Source: Hyphomicrobium sp.
Lineage (GTDB): Bacteria; Pseudomonadota; Alphaproteobacteria; Rhizobiales; Hyphomicrobiaceae
Assembly: GCA_030148425.1 (NCBI GenBank)
Contig: JASBTM010000006.1
Coordinates: forward strand, 88,139 to 152,138
Reading direction: 5' to 3'
Length of the DNA stretch: 64,000 bases
Shown piece after piece: positions 17,107 to 26,979 of this stretch. A program made the position numbers and the translations under genes. Below the pieces are notes generated by a model, which was not told the origin of the DNA, made no database searches, and saw only the letters and a program-made list of their open reading frames with translations. Position 1 is the first letter of the stretch. Every line of letters begins with the position of its first letter.

Positions 17107-19221
17107 TTACGCGGCGCGGAAGAGGCGCACGGCTTCGTCGCACTCGAAGAGATAAAGCAGCGTACGGAGCGCTTGTCCGCGCGGCGAGACGAGGTTCGGG
17201 TCTTTATCGAGTAGCATCACGGCATCGTCGCGCGCGGCTTCGAGCAGGGCGTCACGACCCGGAACATCCGCGATACGAAAGCCCGGATCGCCGCTCTGCC
17301 GCGCACCGAGAATTTCGCCGCCGCCGCGAAGCTCCAAATCCTTCTCGGCAATCTTGAAACCGTCCTCGGTCTCTTCCATCATTTTGAGGCGCTGCTCGGC
17401 TGTCTCCCCAAGAGGGGCCTTGTAGAGCAGCATGCAGAACGACTCCCGCGATCCGCGCCCGACGCGCCCGCGCAACTGATGCAGTTGGGCGAGGCCGAAA
17501 CGTTCCGCGTGCTCGATGACCATGATGTTAGCGTTCGGGACGTTGACGCCGACTTCGATGACCGTTGTCGCGACGAGGATCTTGAGCTGGTTCGCGGCGA
17601 AGGCCGCCATCGTCTCGTCTTTCTCCTTCGCGGCCATGCCGCCGTGGAGCAGGCCGACGACATCGCCGAAGAGCTGACGGAGATAGGCGAAGCGTTCCTC
17701 GGCGGCGGCGAGATCTGTCGTCTCGGAAGTCTCGATCAGCGGGCAGACCCAGTAGACCTGCGCGCCTTCCTTGAGCTGCACGCGTATGCGGTCGATCAGG
17801 CGCTCCAAAAGTTCGAGCGGCGCAGCTTTGGTGACGACCGGCTTTCGGCCAGCGGGTTTTTCGGTGAGCTTCGAAACGTCGAGATCGCCGTAATGCGTCA
17901 TCAAAAGCGTACGCGGAATGGGCGTCGCAGTCATGACGAGGACGTTGGTGTCGCCGTTCGAACCTTTGGCCTGCAATGCCATCCGCTGGTGCACGCCGAA
18001 GCGATGCTGTTCGTCGATGACGGCGACGGCGAGATCCTTGAACACGACGTCGGATTGAAAAAGCGCATGTGTGCCGACGAGAATGTCGATTTCGCCGGAT
18101 GCCAGGCGCGAGATGACTGCCTCGCGCGCCTTTCCCTTTTCGCGGCCCGTGAGAAGCGCGAGACGGAGCCCGGCGGCTTCCGCCAACGGCGCAATCGTTT
18201 CGATGTGCTGGCGGGCGAGAACTTCCGTCGGAGCCATCATTGCGGCTTGCGCGCCGGCTTCGACGGCAACGGCCATCGTCATCAGCGCGACGACGGTCTT
18301 GCCCGAGCCGACGTCTCCTTGCAGCAAACGCAGCATCCGGTGCGACGCTGTAAGATCAGCCGAGATTTCTTCTAGCGCAGTTTTCTGCGAGCCGGTCAGC
18401 GAGAACGGCAGCGCGGCTGCGATTTTCGCGCGGATCTCCCCATTGCCCGACAGGCGCCTGCCGCGCTCGGTCTTTAGATTGCGCCTCACCAAGGCAAAGG
18501 CGAGTTGGCCCGCCAGAAGCTCGTCGAAGGCGAGGCGCTGCCATGGGCCGGCGCCGCTCGAAACGTCCTGGGCGTCGTTCGGCTGGTGGACACGGCAGAC
18601 GGCGGCTTTGAAGTCCGGCCAGTCGCGCGCCTTCAGCCACTGCGTTTCCTGCCATTCCGGAAATTCGGGCACACGCCCGACCGCTTGCCGCGCAGCCTTC
18701 AACGCCACCTTGCCGGAGAGGCCCGCCGTCAGCGGATAGACGGGTTCGAGCATGGGCATCTCGTCCCGAGCCTCCGGCGATACGATATAATCGGGATGCG
18801 ACATTTGCAGATTGTCGCCATAACGCTCAATGCGTCCGGAGACGAAGCGGATTTCGCCCACCGGCAGCTGGCGCTCGATGAACTTGTGCTCGGCGTGGAA
18901 AAACACCAAATCGATGCGGCCGGTATCGTCCTCGCAGGTCACTTTGTAGGGGGCCTTCGTGTTCCCCCGCGGCGACGGCTTGTGTTTCAGCACCCTGAGT
19001 TCGAGCGTAACGATGGTTCCGGGGATGGCCTCGGTCAGCCGGGGCTGGCTGCGGCGATCGATGACGCCGGTCGGCATGTGCCACAGGACGTCGACCACGC
19101 GGGGCTCGGAAACGCCGGGCGGCAGCACGAGGCACTTCTTCAGGAGCAGGATCAGGCGGGGGCCGATGCCCGCCAGCGTCTGTGCCGATGCGAAGAGCGG
19201 GTTCAGGAGGGCAGGGCGCAT
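17107..19221 (-). CDS. recG: ATP-dependent DNA helicase RecG
   Basis: 704-aa superfamily 2 helicase that remodels stalled forks and branched recombination intermediates. An N-terminal wedge/OB domain precedes the helicase core, which has Walker A QGDVGSGKT, a DEQH box (VIDEQHRFG), motif III TATPIPRT, and the HQLRGRVGRG motif VI. The C-terminal TRG region (LRGGGEILGARQSG) is intact. The start at 19221 gives MRPALLNPLFA, as in other alphaproteobacterial RecG; the 21-codon upstream extension is unlikely. Divergent from sdhE-mfd. Confidence 0.96.
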   Translation of the reverse strand: MRPALLNPLFASAQTLAGIGPRLILLLKKCLVLPPGVSEPRVVDVLWHMPTGVIDRRSQPRLTEAIPGTIVTLELRVLKHKPSPRGNTKAPYKVTCEDDTGRIDLVFFHAEHKFIERQLPVGEIRFVSGRIERYGDNLQMSHPDYIVSPEARDEMPMLEPVYPLTAGLSGKVALKAARQAVGRVPEFPEWQETQWLKARDWPDFKAAVCRVHQPNDAQDVSSGAGPWQRLAFDELLAGQLAFALVRRNLKTERGRRLSGNGEIRAKIAAALPFSLTGSQKTALEEISADLTASHRMLRLLQGDVGSGKTVVALMTMAVAVEAGAQAAMMAPTEVLARQHIETIAPLAEAAGLRLALLTGREKGKAREAVISRLASGEIDILVGTHALFQSDVVFKDLAVAVIDEQHRFGVHQRMALQAKGSNGDTNVLVMTATPIPRTLLMTHYGDLDVSKLTEKPAGRKPVVTKAAPLELLERLIDRIRVQLKEGAQVYWVCPLIETSETTDLAAAEERFAYLRQLFGDVVGLLHGGMAAKEKDETMAAFAANQLKILVATTVIEVGVNVPNANIMVIEHAERFGLAQLHQLRGRVGRGSRESFCMLLYKAPLGETAEQRLKMMEETEDGFKIAEKDLELRGGGEILGARQSGDPGFRIADVPGRDALLEAARDDAVMLLDKDPNLVSPRGQALRTLLYLFECDEAVRLFRAA

Positions 19222-19418
19222 CGTCGGAAAGGCTCGCGGTTGCTCGTTTTCGCGGCCGCTACCGAAGGTCGCGGCAATAAGCATCGCCGGTCGCGCTAGG
19301 CGCGGCGAGCGGCGGGCGCTATACGAGCCCTTCGCGAATGGCGCACCGTGACGGCCGGCCGGCGCTCAGTCAAGCCGCCAGCAAGCCTTTATTACCATCC
19401 ATGCAACCCGAGACGCAC

Positions 19419-19694
19419 ATGACCGACGACCTGGAAACGCGGAGACGGCGCGCTTCTTACCGCGCTCACCATCGCGGCACCAAGGAAATGGACGTGCTGG
19501 TCGGGCATTATGCGGATGCCCGGCTGCCGGGTTATTCCGGCGACGAGATCGCGCGCTTCGAGCGGTTCATGTCCATTCCCGATCCCTCGCTGCAGCAGTG
19601 GATCTTTTCCGGCGAAGGGTTCGACGGCATCGAGTTCGAGGATCTTGTGCATGACATTCGCGCCTTTCATGGCCTTACGGCCGAGGCGAGCTAA
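19419..19694 (+). CDS. sdhE: FAD assembly factor SdhE
   Basis: 91-aa SdhE/YgfY/SDH5-family protein, which promotes covalent FAD attachment to succinate dehydrogenase flavoprotein. The key RGxxE motif is present as HHRGTKEMD, followed by the family core (HYADARL, then ERFMSIPDPSLQQWIF). The length matches the roughly 90-aa family. The ATG at 19419 is preferred; an in-frame ATG at 19401 would add six residues. It ends 9 nt before mfd, so the two are probably cotranscribed, as is common in this class. Confidence 0.92.
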   Translation: MTDDLETRRRRASYRAHHRGTKEMDVLVGHYADARLPGYSGDEIARFERFMSIPDPSLQQWIFSGEGFDGIEFEDLVHDIRAFHGLTAEAS

Positions 19695-19703
19695 GACGAT
19701 TTG

Positions 19704-22700
19704 ATGACGACAGACGTTCGAAATTCACGCGCGATCTTTTCAGGCGTCCCGGAAGGCTTCGACGGCCGCGTCATCGCGGACGTGACCAAGGCCGCGCGCT
19801 CGGGCGATCAGCCGGGCATCCATCTTCATGTTGCGCGCGACGACCGGCGGCTCGATGAGCTGCAAGCGGCAGTAGCGTTCTTCGCGCCCGACGTTGCGGT
19901 CGTGCCGTTCCCATCGTGGGACACGGTTCCTTACGACCGCACGAGCCCGAACGCGGAGATCGTGTCGAAGCGCATTACGGCGCTCGGCAAGCTCGCGGTC
20001 GGTGGCCGGAAAAAGCCGACGCTGGTGCTGACGACCGTCAATTCGATTTTACAGCGCGTGCCGCCACGGAGCTTCATCCGCGGCGCGGTGAAGACGATTG
20101 CGCCCGCCCAGCGGCTCGATCCGGCCGATCTCATCAAGCGGCTCGAGGCCTACGGTTACGACCGTTCGAGCACGGTGATGGAGCCGGGCGAATATGCGCA
20201 GCGCGGCGGCATCGTAGACCTCTATCCGCCTGGGCGCAGCCTGCCGATACGACTCGACTTCTTCGGCGACCAGCTCGAGACGATCAAGGCGTTCGATCCC
20301 GAGACGCAGCGCTCGCAGAAGCCGGTGCCGAAGTTCTCTTTGATGCCTGTCAGCGAGGTCGCGTTCGGCGAGGCAGCGACGGCGCTGTTCCGCACGCGTT
20401 ACGTCGCGCTGTTCGGCGGCAATACCGGCGACGATCCGCTCTATGAAGCGGTGAGCAGCGGCCGGCGCTATGTCGGCCAAGAGCACTGGCTGCCGTTCTT
20501 CCATCCGAACCTTGAGACGTTATTCGACTACTTGCCGGGCGTCGGCATCAGCTTCGATCATCTGTCGGACGAAGCGGTCCAGCGCCGCTTCGAGCAGATC
20601 CGCGAGCACTACGAAGCACGCGTCGATTCCCTCGAAGGTCAGCGCTTCGGCGCGCCGCCTTATAAGCCCGTGCCGCCGGATCAGATGTTCCTCGACGGCA
20701 AGGATTGGAAAGCTGCGCTCGAGTCGCGCACGGTTTCGCGGCTGACGCCGTTCGACGATCCGGGCACGACGAACGTCTATCAGATGCATGGCAAGCGCGG
20801 GCGCACGTTCGCGGCCGAGCGCGCGAACCCGGATGCGAATGTCTTCGACGCCGCCGCCGCGCATATCCGGCGTATCCAGGGCGATCATCGTCGCGTCATT
20901 CTCGCATGCTGGACGCCCGGCGCGCGCGAGCGTCTGATGACGCTCATGGCGGATCACGGCCTCAAGGACACCGTGAAGGTCGAGAGCTTCGCGGACGTGC
21001 AGGCGATGCGTCCGAACGAGACGGCGTTCGCGGTGTTCGGCATCGAGGAAGGCTTCGAGACGCCCGACTTCGCCGTCATCGCCGAGCAGGATATCTTGGG
21101 CGACAGGCTCGTCCGCCAGCGCCGCCGCGCGAAAAAGGCGGCCGACGTTCTGACGGAGGCAACGAGCCTTTCGGTCGGCGATCTCGTTGTTCATAGCGAC
21201 CACGGTATCGGCCGCTTCCACGGATTGCAGACGATCACGGCGCTCGGCGCTCCGCACGATTGCCTAGAGTTGCACTATGCCGGCGGCGACAAGCTGTTCC
21301 TGCCGGTCGAGAACATCGAGCTGCTGACGCGCTACGGCTCCGACGAGGGCGATGCGCAGCTTGATCGCTTGGGCGGTGTTGGCTGGCAGACGCGCAAGGC
21401 CAAGCTCAAGAAGCGCCTGCGCGAGATCGCGAACGAACTCATCAAGATCGCAGCGATGCGAGCGATGCGCGAGGCGCCGGTTCTTGTTCCGCCGACAGGC
21501 GCTTACGACGAATTCGTCGCCCGGTTTCCTTACGAGGAAACAGAGGATCAAGCGTCGAGCATTGATGCTGTCCTCGCGGATTTGGCGTCGGGCAAGCCGA
21601 TGGATCGCCTCGTTTGCGGTGACGTCGGTTTCGGCAAAACGGAAGTCGCCATTCGGGCCGCGTTCGTCGCGGCGATGAACGGCTTGCAGGTTGCGGTCGT
21701 GGTGCCGACGACGCTACTCGCGCGCCAGCATTTCCGGACATTCAGCCAGCGCTTCCAAGGCTTGCCCGTGACGATCGCGCAGGCGTCGCGCATGGTCAGC
21801 CCGAAGGAACTGGCCGAGGTGAAGGCCGGGTTGAAATCGGGCAACGTCGATATCGTCGTCGGTACGCACGCGCTGCTCGGCAAAGCCATCGACTTTGCGC
21901 GGCTCGGACTTTTGATCATCGATGAAGAGCAGCACTTCGGCGTCAATCACAAGGAACGCCTGAAGAAGATGCGCGAGGACGTGCACGTGCTGACGCTGTC
22001 GGCGACGCCGATCCCGCGCACGCTGCAATTGGCGCTGACGGGCGTGCGCGAGCTGTCGCTCATCACGACGCCGCCGGTCGACCGTCTCGCCGTGCGCACT
22101 TTCATTTCGCCATTCGATCCGGTTATTTTGAAGGAGGCGCTCCGGCGCGAACGCTTCCGCGGCGGCCAGACGTATTACGTCGCGCCGCGTATTTCAGATC
22201 TCGATGATATCGCGGAATTTTTGCGCGAGGCGGTGCCCGATCTCGCTTTTGCCCGCGCCACGGGACAAATGTCGCCGACCGAACTCGAAGACGTGATGAC
22301 CGCGTTCTACGAAGGCAAGTACGACATTCTGCTCTCGACGGCGATCGTCGAGTCCGGTCTCGACGTGCCGAACGCGAATACGCTGATCGTGCATCGTTCC
22401 GATATGTTCGGTTTGGCGCAGCTTTATCAGCTTCGCGGCCGCGTCGGACGTTCGAAGACGCGCGCCTACGCGTACATCACTACGCCACCGGGCCAGAAGC
22501 TGACGGAAGGCGCGGAAAAGCGTCTCAAGGTTTTGCAGTCGCTCGATACGCTCGGGGCGGGTTTCTCGCTGGCGTCGCACGATCTCGACATTCGCGGCGC
22601 GGGCAACATGTTGGGCGAGGAACAGTCGGGACATATCCGCGAAGTCGGCTTCGAGCTGTATCAGTCGATGCTCGAAGAGGCCGTCGCTGCGATGAAGGGC

Positions 22701-23189
22701 GGCGATCTTGAAGCGGACGACAAGTGGAGCCCGGAAATCCAGCTCGGCACGTCGATCATGATTCCCGAGAGCTACGTTACGGATCTCCAGCTGCGCCTCG
22801 GGCTCTACAGACGCTTGTCCAGCTTCGAGAAGCGTTCCGATATAGATGCGTTCGCGGCGGAATTGGTGGATCGTTTCGGCCCGCTGCCGGACGAGGTCGG
22901 CCATCTGCTCGACGTCATGGAGATCAAGGGGCTTTGCCGTGCGGCGGGTATCGCGAAGGTCGATGCCGGACCGAAGGGCGCGGTCATCACGCTGCATAAG
23001 GGCAGGTTCGCGAACCCCGAGGGGCTCATCACCTTCGTGCAGAATTCGCGCGGCCTTCTGAAGGTTCAGCCCGATCAGCGGCTCGTCTATCGCTCCGATT
23101 GGGATTTGCCCGAGCTTCGCTTGAAGGGCGTGCGCGCGCTCGTGCAGCAGTTCGCGGATCTGGCCGCGAAAACGAAAAAGGCTGCTTAG
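19704..23189 (+). CDS. mfd: Transcription-repair coupling factor Mfd
   Basis: 1161-aa translocase that displaces stalled RNA polymerase and recruits UvrA. The UvrB-like N-terminal modules are followed by the RNAP-interaction domain (around SVGDLVVHSDHGIGRF). The RecG-like motor has Walker A GDVGFGKTE, DEEQ (IIDEEQHFG) and motif III SATPIPRT, and a C-terminal TRCF domain closes the protein. Full family length with no disruption. An adjacent TTG at 19701 is an unneeded alternative start. Confidence 0.97.
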   Translation: MTTDVRNSRAIFSGVPEGFDGRVIADVTKAARSGDQPGIHLHVARDDRRLDELQAAVAFFAPDVAVVPFPSWDTVPYDRTSPNAEIVSKRITALGKLAVGGRKKPTLVLTTVNSILQRVPPRSFIRGAVKTIAPAQRLDPADLIKRLEAYGYDRSSTVMEPGEYAQRGGIVDLYPPGRSLPIRLDFFGDQLETIKAFDPETQRSQKPVPKFSLMPVSEVAFGEAATALFRTRYVALFGGNTGDDPLYEAVSSGRRYVGQEHWLPFFHPNLETLFDYLPGVGISFDHLSDEAVQRRFEQIREHYEARVDSLEGQRFGAPPYKPVPPDQMFLDGKDWKAALESRTVSRLTPFDDPGTTNVYQMHGKRGRTFAAERANPDANVFDAAAAHIRRIQGDHRRVILACWTPGARERLMTLMADHGLKDTVKVESFADVQAMRPNETAFAVFGIEEGFETPDFAVIAEQDILGDRLVRQRRRAKKAADVLTEATSLSVGDLVVHSDHGIGRFHGLQTITALGAPHDCLELHYAGGDKLFLPVENIELLTRYGSDEGDAQLDRLGGVGWQTRKAKLKKRLREIANELIKIAAMRAMREAPVLVPPTGAYDEFVARFPYEETEDQASSIDAVLADLASGKPMDRLVCGDVGFGKTEVAIRAAFVAAMNGLQVAVVVPTTLLARQHFRTFSQRFQGLPVTIAQASRMVSPKELAEVKAGLKSGNVDIVVGTHALLGKAIDFARLGLLIIDEEQHFGVNHKERLKKMREDVHVLTLSATPIPRTLQLALTGVRELSLITTPPVDRLAVRTFISPFDPVILKEALRRERFRGGQTYYVAPRISDLDDIAEFLREAVPDLAFARATGQMSPTELEDVMTAFYEGKYDILLSTAIVESGLDVPNANTLIVHRSDMFGLAQLYQLRGRVGRSKTRAYAYITTPPGQKLTEGAEKRLKVLQSLDTLGAGFSLASHDLDIRGAGNMLGEEQSGHIREVGFELYQSMLEEAVAAMKGGDLEADDKWSPEIQLGTSIMIPESYVTDLQLRLGLYRRLSSFEKRSDIDAFAAELVDRFGPLPDEVGHLLDVMEIKGLCRAAGIAKVDAGPKGAVITLHKGRFANPEGLITFVQNSRGLLKVQPDQRLVYRSDWDLPELRLKGVRALVQQFADLAAKTKKAA

Positions 23190-23208
23190 TTTTTTCTATC
23201 CCTATCAG

Positions 23209-23299
23209 CGTCATCCCGGCGAAGGCCGGGATTCATGGCAACGATCCGCAAACAACATGCGGAGGTTTGTCGTGGATGGCCGCCTCCGCGGCCATGACG
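23209..23299. repeat. GTCAT-terminated palindromic repeat, full unit of about 90 nt
   Basis: Begins CGTCATCCCGGC and ends GGCCATGACG, so the ends are inverted copies of CGTCAT. Inside are hairpins TCCCGGC/GCCGGGA (23214-23231), CCGC/GCGG, and a perfect 8-bp ATGGCCGC/GCGGCCAT (23276-23295). It sits between convergent genes and may also act in termination. Confidence 0.75.
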
Positions 23300-23312
23300 T
23301 TATGAGTTGCAG

Positions 23313-24848
23313 CTATTTGGAGTTGGATGGAAGCGCGAGCGCCTTGCGCTGCACCTTGCCGTTGGCGGTGCGCGGAAGCTTGTCCACGAACGTCACCTCT
23401 TTCGGCACCTTGTAGGCGGCGAGGCGTTCGGCAGCGAAGGCCTTGATGGTCTCGGCGTTGATTTCCGCCCCATCGCTGCGGACGACGAACGCACCGATAA
23501 TCGAGACATCGCTGCGCACGCGAATTTCCGTGCACGCAACTTCCGCAACGCCGGGGCACGCGCCGAGCGCCGCTTCGATCTCGAGCGGCGAAACGCGATA
23601 GCCACCCGCGTTCATCAATTCGTTGGCTCGGCCGAGATGCGTGACGTAACCGTCGGCGTCGATGGTGCCCAAGTCACCGCCGACGAACCATTCGCCGCGC
23701 ATCACTTCGGCTTCCTCTTGCGGACGGTTCCAATAACCGAGCATCAACCCGGGATCGGAGCGATGGACTGCGATGAGACCTTCTTCGCCCGCAGCCAGCG
23801 ATCTGTCTTCGCCTTCGGCGGGCAGGATCGCGACGCGGCGTCCCGCTTGCGGTTTGCCGATGGTGCCAGGGCGATATGCAACCGTTGGGCCGGTCGAAAT
23901 GTACGTCGAGATCTCGCTCATACCGAGGGCTTCGTAGAGCGGAAGGCCTGTGACTGCGGTCCATTCCTCGATCAGTCCCGGCGGCGGCGTTTCCCCCGCC
24001 GTTAGACCGTGGCGGAGATTGCCGAGCGCACCGTGCTCTGGCTTCGCGTATTTCAGGATTTGGCGGTAGACGCCGGGCACGGCCGCGAACAGCGTTGCGC
24101 CGGTCGAGGCGATGAGATCCGGCCAAAGCTCGGGCGATTTCTCGCCGACGCAGACAATCGCCGTCGCGCCGTTCGCCCACGGATCGGTCAAACCGACGCC
24201 GAGCGTGAAGGTCCAGTTAAAGGCACCCGCGTGCAGCATGCGGTCGTTAGCCGTGATGCCATACCACCCTTGATACATCGGCTTCCGGCCAAGCGCGGAA
24301 CGCTGCGCGTGCAGCACGCCTTTGGGTCGCGAGGTCGTGCCGGATGTGTAGATGAGGAAGGCCGGATCGTCGGCGGCAGTCGGTGCATAATCGGCGCGCA
24401 CGGGGCCGCGCATCATCGCAGCGATATCGTCCGATGAGAGAACGATAACATCGGCCGCAGCGACATCCTCCGCAAGCTTGCCCGAGGTTGCGATCGCGCG
24501 CGCGTCGCTGTCGTCGAGCAGCGCTTTCAATTCCATCGGCGTGAGCTGGTCGGACAAGGGAAGCGCCACGAAGCCGCCCGCCATCGCGGCGAAAAACAGC
24601 AGCGCCGATTGGCTCGAATTGCCTAGCCGGATCGCGATGCGATCTCCACGCGTCAAGCCGCGTTCCGCCAATCCGGAGCTCAAGCGCAGTACGGCGTCTT
24701 CGATCTCCGCAAACGTCCAGCTTTCGAGCGGATGCTCCGGTGCTCCCGTATCGTAGACGAGCAGCGCAATTTTTGCCGGCGTCTCGCGTGCGGCGCGGCC
24801 GATGGCGTAGTCCGCCATGTTGAAGGGCAAATAATCCGCAGGCGTCAT
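23313..24848 (-). CDS. AMP-forming acyl-CoA/aryl-CoA ligase
   Basis: 511-aa class I adenylate-forming enzyme that activates a carboxylic acid with ATP and CoA. The P-loop motif FLIYTSGTTSRPKG is near residue 170. A GMSE motif and the hinge GDLGTIDADGYVTHLGR follow, and the catalytic Lys lies in the C-terminal PRTANGKVQRKAL. Overall similarity is to benzoate/acetate-type CoA ligases, and the substrate cannot be read from sequence. Its ATG (24848) overlaps the stop of the upstream substrate-binding protein gene by 4 nt, so the two are translationally coupled. Confidence 0.88.
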   Translation of the reverse strand: MTPADYLPFNMADYAIGRAARETPAKIALLVYDTGAPEHPLESWTFAEIEDAVLRLSSGLAERGLTRGDRIAIRLGNSSQSALLFFAAMAGGFVALPLSDQLTPMELKALLDDSDARAIATSGKLAEDVAAADVIVLSSDDIAAMMRGPVRADYAPTAADDPAFLIYTSGTTSRPKGVLHAQRSALGRKPMYQGWYGITANDRMLHAGAFNWTFTLGVGLTDPWANGATAIVCVGEKSPELWPDLIASTGATLFAAVPGVYRQILKYAKPEHGALGNLRHGLTAGETPPPGLIEEWTAVTGLPLYEALGMSEISTYISTGPTVAYRPGTIGKPQAGRRVAILPAEGEDRSLAAGEEGLIAVHRSDPGLMLGYWNRPQEEAEVMRGEWFVGGDLGTIDADGYVTHLGRANELMNAGGYRVSPLEIEAALGACPGVAEVACTEIRVRSDVSIIGAFVVRSDGAEINAETIKAFAAERLAAYKVPKEVTFVDKLPRTANGKVQRKALALPSNSK

Positions 24849-26635
24849 TTCTGTTCGGTCCACCACGTATCGACGGCGTAGCCGAAAAGGGGCGTTTTGT
24901 CCGGATGCTTGAGGCGCTCCCAATAGGGCACCCATTGGCGCGGCGTGTAGAACAGCGGCACGACATAGTCGCCCGAAAGAAGCACGCGGTCGAGTGCGCG
25001 TACCGACGAGATGAAATCGGTTTCGCTGTTGGCCGCAAGCATGGCTTCGATCATGGCGTCGGCGGCGGGATTGCTGACGCCAGCATAGTTGAAAGAACCC
25101 TTGGCGTTCGCTGTCTTCGCCGACCAGCGGAACAGTTGCTCGTTGCCCGGAGACAAGGAAGACTGCCAGGTATTCTGGATCATGTCGTAGTCGAACTCGG
25201 TCAACCGCGCCTGATACTGCGCGCTATCGACGACGCGGACACGAGCCTGAATTCCGAGCGGGGCGAGGCTGCGCGCATAGCTCAAAAGAAGGGCTTCCTG
25301 CGCATTGCTGTTCGCCAGGATTTCGAAGGCGAGCGGCTCGCCTGTCTTGCCGTTCACCATGCGGCCGCCCTTCAGAACCATTCCGGCTTCCTTCAGCAGC
25401 GCGAAAGCCGCTTTCTGGTTCGGGCGATCCTGGCCGGTGCCGTCGCTCTGCGGAAACCGGTATGTGCCTTCGAGGATCTCGGGGCGGACGGCATCGGGGA
25501 AAGGCGCGAGCAACTTGCGCTCATAAGCATCGGCCGGGTGCCCGGTGGATGCCAGATACGATCGCTCGAAATAGCTTTCGGTGCGGCTGTAGAGGCCATT
25601 ATAGAGCGTGCGGTTGCACCATTCGAAATCGAAAAGCATGATGAGCGCGCGCCGCACACGCGGATCCGCGAAAATGGAACGCCGGGTATTGAAAACGAGT
25701 GCGGTCATGCCAGCCGGTAAGCCAATGTCGAATTCGGCTTTCAGGATACGGCCATCGCGGACAGCGGGGATATTATATCCGGTCGCCCAGCGGCCCGGGT
25801 CTTCTTCCAGGCGGAGATCGATGCCGCCGGCCTTGAAGGCTTCGAACATGGCGGACGCGTCGCGGTAATAGTCGAAGCGGATCTCGTCGAAATTGAACCG
25901 TCCGCGATTGACGGGCAGGTCCTTGCCCCAATAGCCGGGAGCGCGCTGATAGATGATCGAGCGCCCCGCGTCGACTTTCGAGACCGTGTAAGGGCCGGAG
26001 CCGACAAGCGGCGTCATAGAGGCCGCTGCAAATTTTTCCGGCGTTGTCGCGTGCGCCGCAAAGACCGGCATCACGCCGAGGATAAACGGCAGCTCGCGAT
26101 CGCTGGCATCGTCGAACGTGAACCGGACGCCGCGCTCGCCGACTTTTTCGGCCTTCGTGACCTTGGCAAAATAGGTCCGGTGGTTCGGGCGGCCCTTTGC
26201 CTTCAGAAGTTCGAAGGAATTGAGGACATCTTCGGGGGTAACCGGCTGACCGTCGGAGAACCGGGCCGCGGGATTGAGCGCGAACGTTACCGACTTCCGG
26301 TCGTCCGCGATGTCGATCGTCTCGGCCAGCAGCCCATAGAGGGTGAACGGCTCATCGAGACTGCGCGCCATCAGACCTTCGATGACAAATTCACGAATGC
26401 CGGACGCCGGCGTGCCGCCGACAATCAGCGGATTGACGTTTTCATAGGAGCCGAGGACGCCAAGCGTCAGCTTTCCGCCTTTCGGGGCGGTAGGATTTAC
26501 GTATGAGAACGCCGTGAAATCGTCGCTGTAGAGCGGATTTCCATGCAGCGCGACGGCACGCACCGGTGCGGCTTCCGCGCCGAAGCCCAGAGTGAGCGCG
26601 AACAGCGCGACGAGCGAAAATTTCCCGAATGCCAT
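24845..26635 (-). CDS. Peptide/oligopeptide ABC transporter substrate-binding protein, YejA-like
   Basis: 596-aa periplasmic family 5 solute-binding protein. A signal peptide (MAFGKFSLVALFALTLGF, cleavage near AEA) precedes the SBP_bac_5 domain, with GGKLTLG, ENVNPLIVGG and SDGQPVTPEDVLNSFE segments typical of YejA-like oligopeptide or microcin-C binding proteins. The start at 26635 is chosen for the signal peptide; ATGs at 26656/26659 are possible. No permease or ATPase genes are adjacent, so it depends on a transporter encoded elsewhere. Coupled downstream to a CoA ligase. Confidence 0.87.
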   Translation of the reverse strand: MAFGKFSLVALFALTLGFGAEAAPVRAVALHGNPLYSDDFTAFSYVNPTAPKGGKLTLGVLGSYENVNPLIVGGTPASGIREFVIEGLMARSLDEPFTLYGLLAETIDIADDRKSVTFALNPAARFSDGQPVTPEDVLNSFELLKAKGRPNHRTYFAKVTKAEKVGERGVRFTFDDASDRELPFILGVMPVFAAHATTPEKFAAASMTPLVGSGPYTVSKVDAGRSIIYQRAPGYWGKDLPVNRGRFNFDEIRFDYYRDASAMFEAFKAGGIDLRLEEDPGRWATGYNIPAVRDGRILKAEFDIGLPAGMTALVFNTRRSIFADPRVRRALIMLFDFEWCNRTLYNGLYSRTESYFERSYLASTGHPADAYERKLLAPFPDAVRPEILEGTYRFPQSDGTGQDRPNQKAAFALLKEAGMVLKGGRMVNGKTGEPLAFEILANSNAQEALLLSYARSLAPLGIQARVRVVDSAQYQARLTEFDYDMIQNTWQSSLSPGNEQLFRWSAKTANAKGSFNYAGVSNPAADAMIEAMLAANSETDFISSVRALDRVLLSGDYVVPLFYTPRQWVPYWERLKHPDKTPLFGYAVDTWWTEQK

Positions 26636-26979
26636 CGCCGGAACCTGAAAATCCATCATAGGCTTGGTAACACAAGATAATCCCGGCACTAAGGCAGTCT
26701 CCGGCATAGGGATGCAGCGCCCTTCTACCGACGGCGGACCGTTGCTGTCCAGCTTGTCGCAGTTGCAGCCGTGCCACGTCGGCACAGGGTGCGACGAAGC
26801 CCCCAATTGGCACTCGCCCCGGCCACGGGATTGCCGTATTCGGAGCCTTACTCGGCGCCTGGAACGGCAGAGGATTATGCCGTGTCTGCGCGGGCTTGGT
26901 GTGTGGAGCCTTCGGCGCGGCGACTATGAGGGGACGAGCCGGTGAGGCCGGTTCAAAACAAGTGAGGATTTTTACGTAG
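26636..26979. other. Divergent promoter region, SBP gene and IalB gene
   Basis: 344 nt between divergent genes. A basic open frame on the minus strand is a shadow without coding character. No structured element or operator was recognised. Confidence 0.4.
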
